NCBI RefSeq assembly: GCF_002843315.1
Contig: NZ_MVDD01000003.1
Location: 372,001 to 436,000 of the forward strand
DNA from: Labilibaculum filiforme
GTDB taxonomy: Bacteria; Bacteroidota; Bacteroidia; Bacteroidales; Marinifilaceae
Direction of reading: 5' to 3'
DNA length: 64,000 bases
Shown here: one piece after another, positions 16,635 to 25,270 of the stretch
Numbering within the stretch: the first letter of the stretch is position 1
Layout of the letters: each line of letters begins with the position of its first letter
The notes under the pieces: generated by a model
Database searches by the model: none
The model's input: the letters and a program-made list of their open reading frames with translations, nothing else
Told to the model about the DNA's origin: nothing
Made by a program: the position numbers and the translations under genes

Positions 16635-17822
16635 TTATAATCTAACAATAAAGGCATCACTATAGCCTTTTTGGCGAACTTCGCGCAATTCGCGGCGACA
16701 AACCCAATAATTATCGTAATTTCCATAGAAATAGCGATACAATTCATCCTGAGGATCGTAGGTTTGTGTCAAATCTTTCATAGGAATCCGCTTCGTATTT
16801 AATTCTAATTTACTGGCAAATACTTGGATCGTAAAATGAGCAGTAGGACTAAGATTTTCTACTGCAACTTTTGTTTTTTGGGTATCTGGTGTTTTAATCC
16901 TTGCTTGAGTAAAGCCCAAATCCTTTAATTTCTGCACTGCTTCCTTAGCCGACTCTTTCGTTTGGTAAGCTCCTATTTCAATAGTATAGAGAGGATTTTC
17001 AACTCCTTGAAGTGATCCTAATTCATAGTAGTAATCCACATATTCTTTTCCCCGCATTTTCCGTCCCATATTATAAGAACCTACTGAATTCGAAGCAATT
17101 TTCACCTCCCTATTCTTTCTTTCGCTTTCTTTTACTTCTACCAACTCTCCTTTATTAATAACCACCACTTTGGCATTCGGAAAGTCGTCGGCAAGTTCTT
17201 CCTGCAAATAATTCTTTGCATCGCCTACGTCTTCAAACCGTCCCAATAAGTAGTAAAACTTGCTATTAATTTCGAACACTTTTACCGAAGCATGAGGAGA
17301 GAAACTTTCGGCATTCAGAATTTCCTGACTCTTTTGAAGCAATACCGAATAAAAATAATCGTTCCCAATATTCGTTAGTTTGCTAATAGCAAGTTCCGCA
17401 TCAGCATTCTTTTTTATCGTTTTACTGGTAATTTTCTGCTTTTTAGTATTATCCTGAACTTTATTTTCTTTGCTTACTACTGCAGCTATCTCTTCGGCCG
17501 AAAAATCGTGATTTAAGTCCAAGACTTTTGCATCCGCATATCCAAAAGATTTTATCTCCTCTACACGTTTTTCTGCTTCCCCTTTAGAAGTAGTAATACC
17601 AGATATATAATGATATTCACCATTTTTTCCGCTCAATTCGACAACATCGTCTAATTCTTCGAAATAATCAGTATACACTGGATATTTGAATTTCGCAATT
17701 TCCACTCCATAGCTTGTACCACCAGCAGTAGAACCAGTAAAATTAATATCGAAAAATGGAGAAAAGGAACCAATTGTTCCTACAGTCAGGAAAAAACAGA
17801 TTAAAAAGTAGATATTTCTCAT
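16635..17822 (-). CDS. SPOR-domain envelope protein
   Basis: 395 aa with an N-terminal hydrophobic signal (MRNIYFLICFFLTVGTIGSF). Three SPOR-like units can be seen, each with an aromatic strand, a helix and a closing strand: YHYISGITTSKGEAE (about 71-100), YYLLGRFEDVGDAKNYL (about 190-222) and YTIEIGAYQTKESAKEA (about 280-312). SPOR domains bind denuded septal peptidoglycan in other bacteria. It is followed after about 140 bp by the OmpA-type protein on the same strand, so the pair may act together at the cell wall. The specific role is unknown. Confidence 0.75.
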   Translation of the reverse strand: MRNIYFLICFFLTVGTIGSFSPFFDINFTGSTAGGTSYGVEIAKFKYPVYTDYFEELDDVVELSGKNGEYHYISGITTSKGEAEKRVEEIKSFGYADAKVLDLNHDFSAEEIAAVVSKENKVQDNTKKQKITSKTIKKNADAELAISKLTNIGNDYFYSVLLQKSQEILNAESFSPHASVKVFEINSKFYYLLGRFEDVGDAKNYLQEELADDFPNAKVVVINKGELVEVKESERKNREVKIASNSVGSYNMGRKMRGKEYVDYYYELGSLQGVENPLYTIEIGAYQTKESAKEAVQKLKDLGFTQARIKTPDTQKTKVAVENLSPTAHFTIQVFASKLELNTKRIPMKDLTQTYDPQDELYRYFYGNYDNYWVCRRELREVRQKGYSDAFIVRL

Positions 17823-17963
17823 AGCAAATGGCAGAAATAGAGTGTCAGATTAATTCTTAAAAATAACAAAAATTAACAGTAGTAAATATAATAAAAACCT
17901 TAAGGAATGAAAATAAATATCAAAAAAGCCTGTACTTCTTCCTCCCGCAGCTATATATATAGC

Positions 17964-19853
17964 TTACAATACAAAAATTAACTCAATTCTTCGGTTCTCC
18001 TGATGTTGCTCTTCGGAACATTCTTCCTCTGCAGTACAAGCATTTAAAACAAAGGCCTCCCCCCACGCACCTACCTCTATTGCTGACACTTCCACTCCTT
18101 TACTTACCAAATACTGTTTGGCTTTTTCTGCCTTTTGCAAGGAAATATCCAGGTTCTTTTCCGAAGAACCTTTAGCATCGGTATGTGCATTTATCTTAAT
18201 GCCTAATTCTGGAAATTCTTTCCAAAATCGAGACAAACGATCCATTATTTTTTGGGCCACCTCACTAAAATCAGCCTCATTTTTCTCGAAATAGATATTT
18301 TGAAAGCTAATTTTTTGGCGCGGATAAGCAATTGGCAACAGCTCGGATGCAAAAGAAAATTTTGGAAGCTTATTTATGGGATCCAATTTTACCTCCACCC
18401 TCTTTTTTTGTGTAGAAGGATAGTATTCCACTACTCGATCCTCATATCCTGATTTTTTAAGATGAATCTCATACAATATTCCTTGATCCAATACGGAAAC
18501 CGGCAGTTGGAAAGAAAACCCGCCGTCGGTCATTCCTTTATCTTCCACCGAAATACTTTCTTTATCGAGAGCTTTTAAAACGCTACAATGTACATTCGTA
18601 ATTAATTCATTGGTGCTTGCATCTTTAACGAATAGTTGAATGCGCTCCTGCGCCTCTTTTTTTATCCAATAGATTTTATCCCGCAAACCATTATCTTCCC
18701 GATCGGAAACCAATAGCTGCACGCCAACTTCTGGCACATCCTGAATTGCATAATCCGAAAAAGCAGAATTAAACGGTTCTCCCGGATTAATCGCCGGAGT
18801 CCAAGTTCCATCCTCATTTTTGGAGGTGAAAAACAGGTCCAACTCTCCATAACCTCCTCGACCATCGGACGAAAACCACAGTTGCTCATCAGACAACATT
18901 CGAGGATAAATCTCGTTTTTTGCTGTATTTACTCTTTTCCCCAAATTTTGAGGCTCCGTCCATTTATCCCCTTCTTTTTTACTAACATACAAATCCATTC
19001 CTCCATATCCACCTTCCTTGTCGGAAGAAAAATACATGGTTTCTCCATCCGAAGACAAAAATGGATAACAACAGGAGTATTTCCGACTGCAAAAAGCCAG
19101 ACTTTCTTTCGATTTCCACTCTCCCTTTTCCTTTTCCGCTATAGCAATCTCCATTTGCTGCTTTCCTCTTCGATAAAACCAACGTGTGTAGTACATCACA
19201 TTTCCATCGGGAGCAATACAAATTGCACCTATATCTGTTTTAGGCTCCAATTTAGCGGCAAAAGCTTGTGGCGAACTAAATACTAATTTTTCATGGGTGG
19301 CAACTTGTAATTTGTAATTTTTAGCCGACTTCAATTTTCCAGTACCGGTTTCTGAATAAACAATTTCTTCGGGCGACAAAAAGATGCCCAGGCACTTTCC
19401 TTTCGGCTGCAGCTCAATCGGATTCATTTGCAATTGTTGATTCGTACTTCGAAACTCCATCCATTTACGAACAGTCGCCAATTGAACTTGAACTTCATTT
19501 GGATCAGCTCCCAGTTCACCTGCTCTTTCTGCAAATAAAACAGCGGCCGCAAAATTATCATTTGCAAGTTGCATTTGCGAAAGCTGGAGTAAATCGGCAG
19601 CTATTTTCTCCTTTTCCTGAATGCTATTATAAAACCTTTCGGATGCTTCGTAATTCCCCAATACAAAATAGCAAGCGGCTATCTTTCGCGCGACTGAAGC
19701 ACTTTTATCTTTACTGTTTTTAAACTGAACAATTGCCTCCTGATAATCTCCCTTAAGTAGTGCTTTATCTCCTTTTTTTTCAGATTTTGATTGACCGAAA
19801 ATAGCAGCTGGAAGCAACAACAATAGAACAAATACTTTTAGCTTATAAATCAT
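17964..19853 (-). CDS. TPR-PD40-OmpA envelope protein (PorE-like architecture)
   Basis: 629 aa. The signal peptide (KLKVFVLLLLLPAAIFGQ) lacks a lipobox cysteine. Order of domains: TPR-like helices (about 25-130), a PD40/WD40-like propeller (about 190-395, with repeated MYYTRW, MYFSSDKEGG and LWFSSDGRGG blades), a carboxypeptidase-regulatory-like beta domain (about 402-490), and a C-terminal OmpA peptidoglycan-binding domain (about 510-629; NAHTDAKGS). This is the layout of PorE of the type IX secretion system and its many paralogues. A 16-bp perfect palindrome (AGCTATATATATAGCT) overlaps the stop codon. A link to type IX secretion is not demonstrated here. Confidence 0.85.
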   Translation of the reverse strand: MIYKLKVFVLLLLLPAAIFGQSKSEKKGDKALLKGDYQEAIVQFKNSKDKSASVARKIAACYFVLGNYEASERFYNSIQEKEKIAADLLQLSQMQLANDNFAAAVLFAERAGELGADPNEVQVQLATVRKWMEFRSTNQQLQMNPIELQPKGKCLGIFLSPEEIVYSETGTGKLKSAKNYKLQVATHEKLVFSSPQAFAAKLEPKTDIGAICIAPDGNVMYYTRWFYRRGKQQMEIAIAEKEKGEWKSKESLAFCSRKYSCCYPFLSSDGETMYFSSDKEGGYGGMDLYVSKKEGDKWTEPQNLGKRVNTAKNEIYPRMLSDEQLWFSSDGRGGYGELDLFFTSKNEDGTWTPAINPGEPFNSAFSDYAIQDVPEVGVQLLVSDREDNGLRDKIYWIKKEAQERIQLFVKDASTNELITNVHCSVLKALDKESISVEDKGMTDGGFSFQLPVSVLDQGILYEIHLKKSGYEDRVVEYYPSTQKKRVEVKLDPINKLPKFSFASELLPIAYPRQKISFQNIYFEKNEADFSEVAQKIMDRLSRFWKEFPELGIKINAHTDAKGSSEKNLDISLQKAEKAKQYLVSKGVEVSAIEVGAWGEAFVLNACTAEEECSEEQHQENRRIELIFVL

Positions 19854-19882
19854 TTCCAGATGTTTTTAGAATAAACATAAAC

Positions 19883-19913
19883 TAAAAATAAGGGTTTTGA
19901 GAACAATAACAAA
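19883..19913 (-). promoter_or_regulatory. Candidate promoter of the PorE-like gene
   Basis: On the minus strand TTTG (19910-19913), exactly 19 bases, then TATTTTTA (19883-19890), one base off TAnnTTTG. The leader would be about 25 bases. Confidence 0.5.
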
Positions 19914-20379
19914 CAATGATTTATAAATTCTTAAACATTTCGTGCAAACGATACGATCCTGTTTCAAAAAAAAACATTTTCACCTTCGCCGATTGGTAAG
20001 CTCTCCTTTTGTCCCGCGGCAACAATCGCTTCACTCCTTTGCCTGGGACTATCAGGATTGGAGCCCTACGAATTCAGTAATTGTATTTGTAAGCTGGATT
20101 TTGCCATTTTGGGTTTTTCTACTGGATACTATGCCTTTGATCTTTGGTACTTGATAATCGAACGCTGTACCATTCCAACGAAAATCAAATTTGTATCCCA
20201 AACAAAATTGTTACCTGTGTCAGCACTTACCAAACGCATACCTGCCCAGGGTGGCATTAGAGTCCTAGAGGCTTAAGAATTCTAATTGAACGTTGAGTTT
20301 TGTAACTTGATACCCGATACTTGCTACTTATAATTTATCCTTTGTCCCCTACACTTTCTCCAATTTTTTTTGAGTCATT
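19914..20379. other. Intergenic region without a recognisable gene
   Basis: About 470 bp between the PorE-like gene's promoter and the end of queA. It holds one GC-richer island near 19995-20065 with GTCCCGCGGC and CTGGGAC arms that could pair, and AT-rich stretches with repeated TACTTGATA/GATACTTG words near 20140-20160 and 20305-20335. Short open frames on the plus strand here have no family features and I do not call them genes. Confidence 0.6.
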
Positions 20380-21615
20380 TTATTCCTTCATTAATAAAGA
20401 ACTATCGCCATAGCTCAAAAAGCGGAAATCATTATTCAGAGCGTATTCATATATCTTTTTCCAATTGTCACCAACGAGTGCCGAAATTAGCAGAAGTAAT
20501 GTACTTTGTGGCTGATGAAAATTGGTTACCAAACCCGAAATAACTTTAAAATCGTAACCCGGAGCAATAATAATTTGGGTAGCCGCATTAAACAAGTTTA
20601 GATCCCTGGCTTCCATATACTTATCAATTGCTTGATAAGCCTCCTGTCGGGTAGGTTTGGAGGATAGCTGATAAGCTTCCCACTGCTTTAACAAATGTGG
20701 ATTTTCCTTTTGGCTGAGAATCTTAACTCCCATCCAATAAAGGCTCTCCAGACTTCGCACCGAAGTAGTCCCTACGGCAACAATTTGGCCACTAATCTGC
20801 ATCATATTCTGAATACTTTCACGAGTTACCTGAATATGCTCTGTATGCATTTCATGATCGCCAATTTTTTCCGATTTTACCGGTTTAAAGGTTCCTGCAC
20901 CAACATGCAAGGTTAATTCTTCCCGTTGAATATTTTTTGCCTTTAAACGTGCAAATACAGCTTCGGTGAAATGCAAGCCAGCAGTTGGCGCTGCCACCGA
21001 TCCTTCCAATTTAGAATAAACAGTTTGGTAGCGAACTAAATCGACTGCTTCGGTATCGCGATTTAAATACGGAGGAATAGGAATTTTACCGGTCTGCTCC
21101 AAAACCTCACTAAAACTAAGACTTGGATGATTCCACGAAAAAAGAATCTCCTGTGCTCCTTCCAACACCTCCTGCTTCTCTGCGGTTAAAAAATATTCCT
21201 TCTCCTCCACATAAAAAGGCATTTTTAATATGCCAGACTTCCACTTACGTGCATTCCCTACAATACATTTCCAGGAAGAAGAATCACAAGCCTGAAAAGC
21301 CAAAGCATAATCTGCCGGACGTAAAGGTTCCAGACAGAATATTTCGATTCTGGCTCCAGTCTCCTTATGAAATATCAATCGCGCCTGAATCACCTTGGTA
21401 TTATTAAACACCATACTGCTTCCCTCCATTATTTCCGAAGGTAAATTTTCAAATAGCGATTCAGAAATCTTTCCCTTTTTATAAATCAGAAGTTTTGACA
21501 AATCCCTATTTTGTAAAGGATGTTTGGCAATTCTATGATCGGGCAGATCGTAGGTGAAATCGGAAATTTGAATTTGTTTCGCGTCCAAACTATTTGTATT
21601 GATATTACAATCCAT
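20380..21615 (-). CDS. queA: S-adenosylmethionine:tRNA ribosyltransferase-isomerase QueA
   Basis: 411 aa. FTYDLPDHRIAKHPLQNRD near residue 20 is the family N-terminus. SSMVFNNTKVIQARL, PTAGLHFTE and VGTTSVRSLESL are diagnostic QueA motifs, and TNFHQPQSTLLLLISALVG lies near the C-terminus. It transfers ribose from S-adenosylmethionine to preQ1 in tRNA, forming epoxyqueuosine. About 20 extra residues precede the conserved start, which is usual for Bacteroidota. It is divergent from the Smr-domain gene, sharing a short intergenic region with overlapping promoter elements. Confidence 0.95.
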   Translation of the reverse strand: MDCNINTNSLDAKQIQISDFTYDLPDHRIAKHPLQNRDLSKLLIYKKGKISESLFENLPSEIMEGSSMVFNNTKVIQARLIFHKETGARIEIFCLEPLRPADYALAFQACDSSSWKCIVGNARKWKSGILKMPFYVEEKEYFLTAEKQEVLEGAQEILFSWNHPSLSFSEVLEQTGKIPIPPYLNRDTEAVDLVRYQTVYSKLEGSVAAPTAGLHFTEAVFARLKAKNIQREELTLHVGAGTFKPVKSEKIGDHEMHTEHIQVTRESIQNMMQISGQIVAVGTTSVRSLESLYWMGVKILSQKENPHLLKQWEAYQLSSKPTRQEAYQAIDKYMEARDLNLFNAATQIIIAPGYDFKVISGLVTNFHQPQSTLLLLISALVGDNWKKIYEYALNNDFRFLSYGDSSLLMKE

Positions 21616-21675
21616 CTATTTCTTAATTAATCCAGCTTTATTCCTAATAAAAAAGGTGCTTTACCTTTTGGTCGG

Positions 21676-21706
21676 CAAAAATAGCTAACTTTGTCGGGAA
21701 TAGAAA
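21676..21706 (-). promoter_or_regulatory. Promoter of queA
   Basis: On the minus strand TTTC (21703-21706), 19 bases, then TATTTTTG (21676-21683). The leader would be about 55 bases. The element lies within a few bases of the divergent -7 box of the Smr gene. Confidence 0.55.
21686..21693 (+). promoter_or_regulatory. Candidate -7 element of the DUF2027-Smr gene
   Basis: TAACTTTG matches TAnnTTTG and lies 85 bp before the ATG at 21778. The nearest upstream TTTG (21667-21670) is only 15 bases away instead of 19, so the -33 part is uncertain. Confidence 0.4.
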
Positions 21707-21777
21707 ACCTGTTGACTCTTTTAGATTTTTGAATTAAAATAGAATCCTAAAACAGCCAACATAAACCAGATAATCCG

Positions 21778-22803
21778 ATGCAAATAAACATAGGAGATAA
21801 AGTCCGATTTTTAAATGAAACAGGCGGTGGTGTTGTTACCCGAATTATAGATGCTAAAACGGTAATGGTTTTAAATGACGAAGATGAATTTGAAATTCCA
21901 AGTTTAAAAAGCAATTTAGTAGTGATTGAATCTGTAAACACAGGAACATCCCCACAATCAAAACAAAGTAATCCTGCGAGCTCCAGCTCCTCTTTCACTC
22001 CAACAAAACAATCTCTTTTTGTTGAAAAAGAGGAAGTTTACGTGGCTTTTGCGCCAAAAGAAAACGCAACACAATCGGAAAGTCCATTAGAGCTTTACCT
22101 AATTAACGATACGCCACAAATTCTTTTGTACAGTTTCTGTGATGAAAAAGGAAATGGACGAGAAGGCGTAACTGCAGGAACGCTCGATCCCAAATCGAAA
22201 ATTCTTTTGTCGGAATACGAAATGAAAGATTTAAATGAATTGAATTCCTGTCATTTTCAAATCATTTTCTATCAGCAAGGAAGCTGTAATCCGAAACATC
22301 CTTTGGATAGAAGCCTTAAAATTCAGGCTGTAAAATTTTATAAGTCATCAAGTTATAAGGAAACCGCTTACTTTCATCAGAATGTAGTTCTTTATAAGCT
22401 TACCGGTGAAAATTTAGAGCAAAAATTAGATGAATTAAGCAATAACGATTTCCAACAGGCAATTCGCGAGAAGGAAACTTCCGAAAAGCCAAGCTCTTCG
22501 GTGAAAAATAACAATTCCGACAATTTAATTGAAATAGATCTACACATCAATGCTTTAATCGACTCGGTTACAGGTTTATCAAACGCTGACATCCTTGATT
22601 TTCAGATGAATAAATTTCATGAGGTATTGCGTCAAAATCAATATGAAAAAGGCAAGAAAATTGTATTTATTCACGGCATTGGTAATGGCACACTAAAACA
22701 GCGTGTTCATAGTGAGCTTAAAAGAAAATACAGAAAACATTATTCTCAAGATGCTTCTTTTAAAGAATATGGATGGGGTGCCACCATGGTTACCATTCGA
22801 TAA
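21778..22803 (+). CDS. DUF2027 and Smr domain protein
   Basis: 341 aa. The N-terminal 60 residues (IGDKVRFLNETGGGVVTRI) form the small beta domain found in MutS2-like and DUF2027 proteins. The middle is DUF2027, with a beta-rich pattern. The C-terminal 90 residues are an Smr domain with IDLHINALI and IVFIHGIGNGTLK, where the histidines and glycines of the DxH and HGxGxG motifs are present. Smr domains have nuclease or nucleic-acid-binding activity, but no function is established for this fusion. It is typical of Bacteroidota. Confidence 0.88.
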   Translation: MQINIGDKVRFLNETGGGVVTRIIDAKTVMVLNDEDEFEIPSLKSNLVVIESVNTGTSPQSKQSNPASSSSSFTPTKQSLFVEKEEVYVAFAPKENATQSESPLELYLINDTPQILLYSFCDEKGNGREGVTAGTLDPKSKILLSEYEMKDLNELNSCHFQIIFYQQGSCNPKHPLDRSLKIQAVKFYKSSSYKETAYFHQNVVLYKLTGENLEQKLDELSNNDFQQAIREKETSEKPSSSVKNNNSDNLIEIDLHINALIDSVTGLSNADILDFQMNKFHEVLRQNQYEKGKKIVFIHGIGNGTLKQRVHSELKRKYRKHYSQDASFKEYGWGATMVTIR

Positions 22804-22972
22804 AAACACCAAAGTATAGAAGCGTCTAAAGGTAAATAAATAGCAGAGTATGGACAGTCGAAAAGTTTAAATTCCGGAAAGCAAAGGGACTTGTTCATTC
22901 TTGAATCCCTGAACTTTTTTCTATGTTTAAAGAGATTAAGAAATCAGGTATTGGTGAGAATGCAATAGCAAG

Positions 22973-22999
22973 GACGCAATTTTATTGCGTCTTTTTTTT
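22973..22999 (+). terminator. Rho-independent terminator
   Basis: GACGCAAT-ttt-ATTGCGTC hairpin followed by eight Ts. It lies 170 bp past the Smr gene and directly before the insertion sequence. The stretch 22804-22972 holds no gene that I can see. Confidence 0.85.
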
Positions 23000-23058
23000 G
23001 CATTACTGGATACAAAATCAGTATGGATCAATTCAAATATCAGGTGGAGTAATTTTTT

Positions 23059-24042
23059 CTATGCATATATTTTGGCTACTCTAAAAAGAAAGAAGTTTAT
23101 CTCTCTCACACCTCTAAGTGATGCCCTGAATGCTTTCAGTTTAGCATTGAAAGATTCAGCAGAAGCATTTGTACTTCGATTTTCAAAGTAGTTTAAAATA
23201 CCTTGGTAATGATTCTGGATTGTGTTTTTAATGCTTGTGAAGGCTTTAAATCCAGACTCTTCAACCTTTCTAAACCAATGAGCTAATTTTGTATAAGCAA
23301 TACCTTTTTCTTTGGTTTGAGTGAATATCAACCTCAGATTATGCGTTAATATGTATGCTTCTTGTATATCAGGATATTGAGCAAATAAGATTTCTGCACG
23401 TTTTTTCTGACTTTTGGTCCAATTGTTTGCAGATTTAAAAAGTAAATACCTGCTTCTTGCTAAAAGCTGTTTTTTAGAATCCCCATTATCAAATACGACT
23501 GGCTGATATTTCTCTTCCTTGTAATTTGCTTCTCTTATCGCCTTGGATTCTTCATTTAAAGCATCCCAGCGATGAGCTATCCGCATTTCCTGTAAACCCT
23601 CATAAGCTAATTTCTGAACATGAAAGCGATCAATAACCCTGCTTGCCATTGGAAAGCTTTTTTGTACGATTTTATTCATGCTTCCTGCCATGTCCAGAGT
23701 TACTTCTTCTACTATACTTCTAAGGCTCTTTGGAATTTTTTTTAAGATGGATATGATATTTTCGGATCGAGTTCCTTGAATCATGGCAACCAGTGCTCCT
23801 TTTTGACCTTTTGCTGCTTTATTGGTGATTATTGTATAAAGCTCTCCATTGGTTAAGGCGGTTTCATCAATACTCAGGTTAGGACCAATGTTTTCAGGAA
23901 AAATCATCCACTTGTGAGCATGAGATTTCTGATCCCACTGAGTAAAATCACTTAAGTGTTCCTTGTATTGCTGGGAAAATTGATTCCCATCGATATGGTA
24001 ATGTTTTTCAAGGCTTTTACTGCTAATCGGGTATTTGTCCAA
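23059..24042 (-). CDS. ISAon1-type transposase, catalytic ORF
   Basis: 327 aa, starting with TTG at 24042. Candidate DDE residues lie in LSIDETAL, TLDMAGSM with VIDRFHVQKL, and NASAESFNAKLK, the layout of ISL3/ISAon1 transposases. The frame is complete to the C-terminus. It overlaps the upstream ORF by 20 bp and is in the +1 frame relative to it. It may therefore be expressed by re-initiation at the TTG or by a frameshift giving a fused transposase. Confidence 0.88.
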   Translation of the reverse strand: MDKYPISSKSLEKHYHIDGNQFSQQYKEHLSDFTQWDQKSHAHKWMIFPENIGPNLSIDETALTNGELYTIITNKAAKGQKGALVAMIQGTRSENIISILKKIPKSLRSIVEEVTLDMAGSMNKIVQKSFPMASRVIDRFHVQKLAYEGLQEMRIAHRWDALNEESKAIREANYKEEKYQPVVFDNGDSKKQLLARSRYLLFKSANNWTKSQKKRAEILFAQYPDIQEAYILTHNLRLIFTQTKEKGIAYTKLAHWFRKVEESGFKAFTSIKNTIQNHYQGILNYFENRSTNASAESFNAKLKAFRASLRGVREINFFLFRVAKIYA

Positions 24043-24397
24043 ATAATTCTTTTAAAAAAGAAGCGAACCCTTTTGTATATCGAGCTCCCTTTGCAATCAA
24101 ATCCCAATCTCTACTTACAATCTGACCCGTAGAACATACCAGCCACTTTCTTTTGCGAACATGCAGGTAAACCATTCGTTCCCGAATCGGGTAATCTTGA
24201 ATCACAACTGCTGACTGAAAGCCTTTTGAAGTCAGCTTCTCCGTTGAAAATTCTTCCGGAAATTGATGTAATTCATCTAGATGGACATCCAATCTCTTTT
24301 CATCAATAATAACTTGTGTGATCTCAAAATAGGAAAATATCTCTTCTGGTAAAATGGCTTGAAGTAGTAACTTGTAATGATCTTTATTTGAATCCAT
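24023..24397 (-). CDS. ISAon1-type transposase N-terminal-region protein
   Basis: 124 aa. It corresponds to the separately encoded N-terminal segment of ISAon1 transposases, with HVRKRKWLVCSTGQIVSRDW as the recognisable part. In the full-length ISL3 family this region includes the DNA-binding part. The end contains a T6A4 run in the register T-TTT-TTA, but a -1 slip there would not enter the catalytic frame. Only a +1 or -2 shift would. Confidence 0.82.
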   Translation of the reverse strand: MDSNKDHYKLLLQAILPEEIFSYFEITQVIIDEKRLDVHLDELHQFPEEFSTEKLTSKGFQSAVVIQDYPIRERMVYLHVRKRKWLVCSTGQIVSRDWDLIAKGARYTKGFASFLKELFGQIPD

Positions 24398-24567
24398 GCT
24401 ATAAAATTAAGATTGCAAATATTCATTTATTTTTATTCTCCACCAACTTTTCGAATTGATCCATCAGTATTATCCTATTTATTGAAAGAAATTAGACACA
24501 ACAATACCATCTAAATAAAGTGGTAAATATTCCATAAAAAACTCAGCAGCAACTGATATTCTATCGG

Positions 24568-25218
24568 TTAAGCGTGAAGAAATGATTTGATTGGCTCAAA
24601 ACAAGCCAGAAAGGCAAGAAATCCAAGTGCAGCAATAACAATTCCTGAAATTTTATTGATCCAAAACAACTGTTTTAATCGGAATTTTTTGCGAAAAATA
24701 TTAATAATGGTGGACAAGGTATACCACCACAATGCTCCGCCTAATAAAACCCCTAGTATTAAAAACAATTCAATTCGAAGTGTTGGATTACTTCCAAAAA
24801 TAGACGTTCCAGCAAAGACTGCCACAAAAACAAAAACTGCTATAGGATTTGAAGCCGTAAGGAAGAAAATAGAAATAAAATCGCCTAACATTCCCTTCTT
24901 ACCGGGTTTTCGTGCGCCTCTTATTTGCTTTATCGGATTTGTAAAAAAAATTCGCAGACCAACATAAACCAGAAAAATACTACCAACCAATTGAAGATAA
25001 AACTCTTGCGTTCGAATAAAGCTAAGCACCATTCCTAATCCAAAAGCCGCAACGGTAGCATAAAACATATCTGCAACAGCAGCCCCCATCCCTGAAATAA
25101 ATCCAGCCAATCGCCCTTTTTGAATGGTTTTTTGAATAATTAACACTCCTATTGGACCTAATGGAATGGAAACCATTAAACCTACAACTATTCCTTTAAA
25201 TAAATATTGAAAATCCAA
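24568..25218 (-). CDS. LysE-family exporter
   Basis: 216 aa with about six hydrophobic helices. VSIPLGPIGVLIIQKTIQKGR near the N-terminus is the conserved LysE/RhtB motif. The start is TTG at 25218, because the first helix begins immediately and no ATG precedes it within reach. A GAACTTTG box (25252-25259), one base off the -7 consensus, lies 34 bp upstream. The family exports amino acids or similar small molecules; the substrate is unknown. Confidence 0.85.
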   Translation of the reverse strand: MDFQYLFKGIVVGLMVSIPLGPIGVLIIQKTIQKGRLAGFISGMGAAVADMFYATVAAFGLGMVLSFIRTQEFYLQLVGSIFLVYVGLRIFFTNPIKQIRGARKPGKKGMLGDFISIFFLTASNPIAVFVFVAVFAGTSIFGSNPTLRIELFLILGVLLGGALWWYTLSTIINIFRKKFRLKQLFWINKISGIVIAALGFLAFLACFEPIKSFLHA

Positions 25219-25270
25219 CTAATAATCTTTTTCAGTGAACAAAATTGCCTGCAAAGTTCGAAAAATATCG

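Larger units (their letters stand above)
23008..24475 (-). mobile_element. ISAon1/ISL3-like insertion sequence
   Basis: About 1.47 kb. The two ends carry imperfect inverted repeats: GGATAC, ATGGATCAATTC and GGTGGAG on the left (23008-23050), and the same words in inverted orientation on the right (24437-24475), with a shared 12-base core. Both transposase frames lie between them on the minus strand. I cannot see a convincing target-site duplication. The left end is 8 bp from a terminator's T-run. Confidence 0.8.

Noticed and set aside
24023-24075. -1 programmed frameshift in the insertion sequence
   Set aside because: The T-TTT-TTA heptamer is in register, but the catalytic ORF lies in the +1 frame and the -1 frame reaches a stop soon after.
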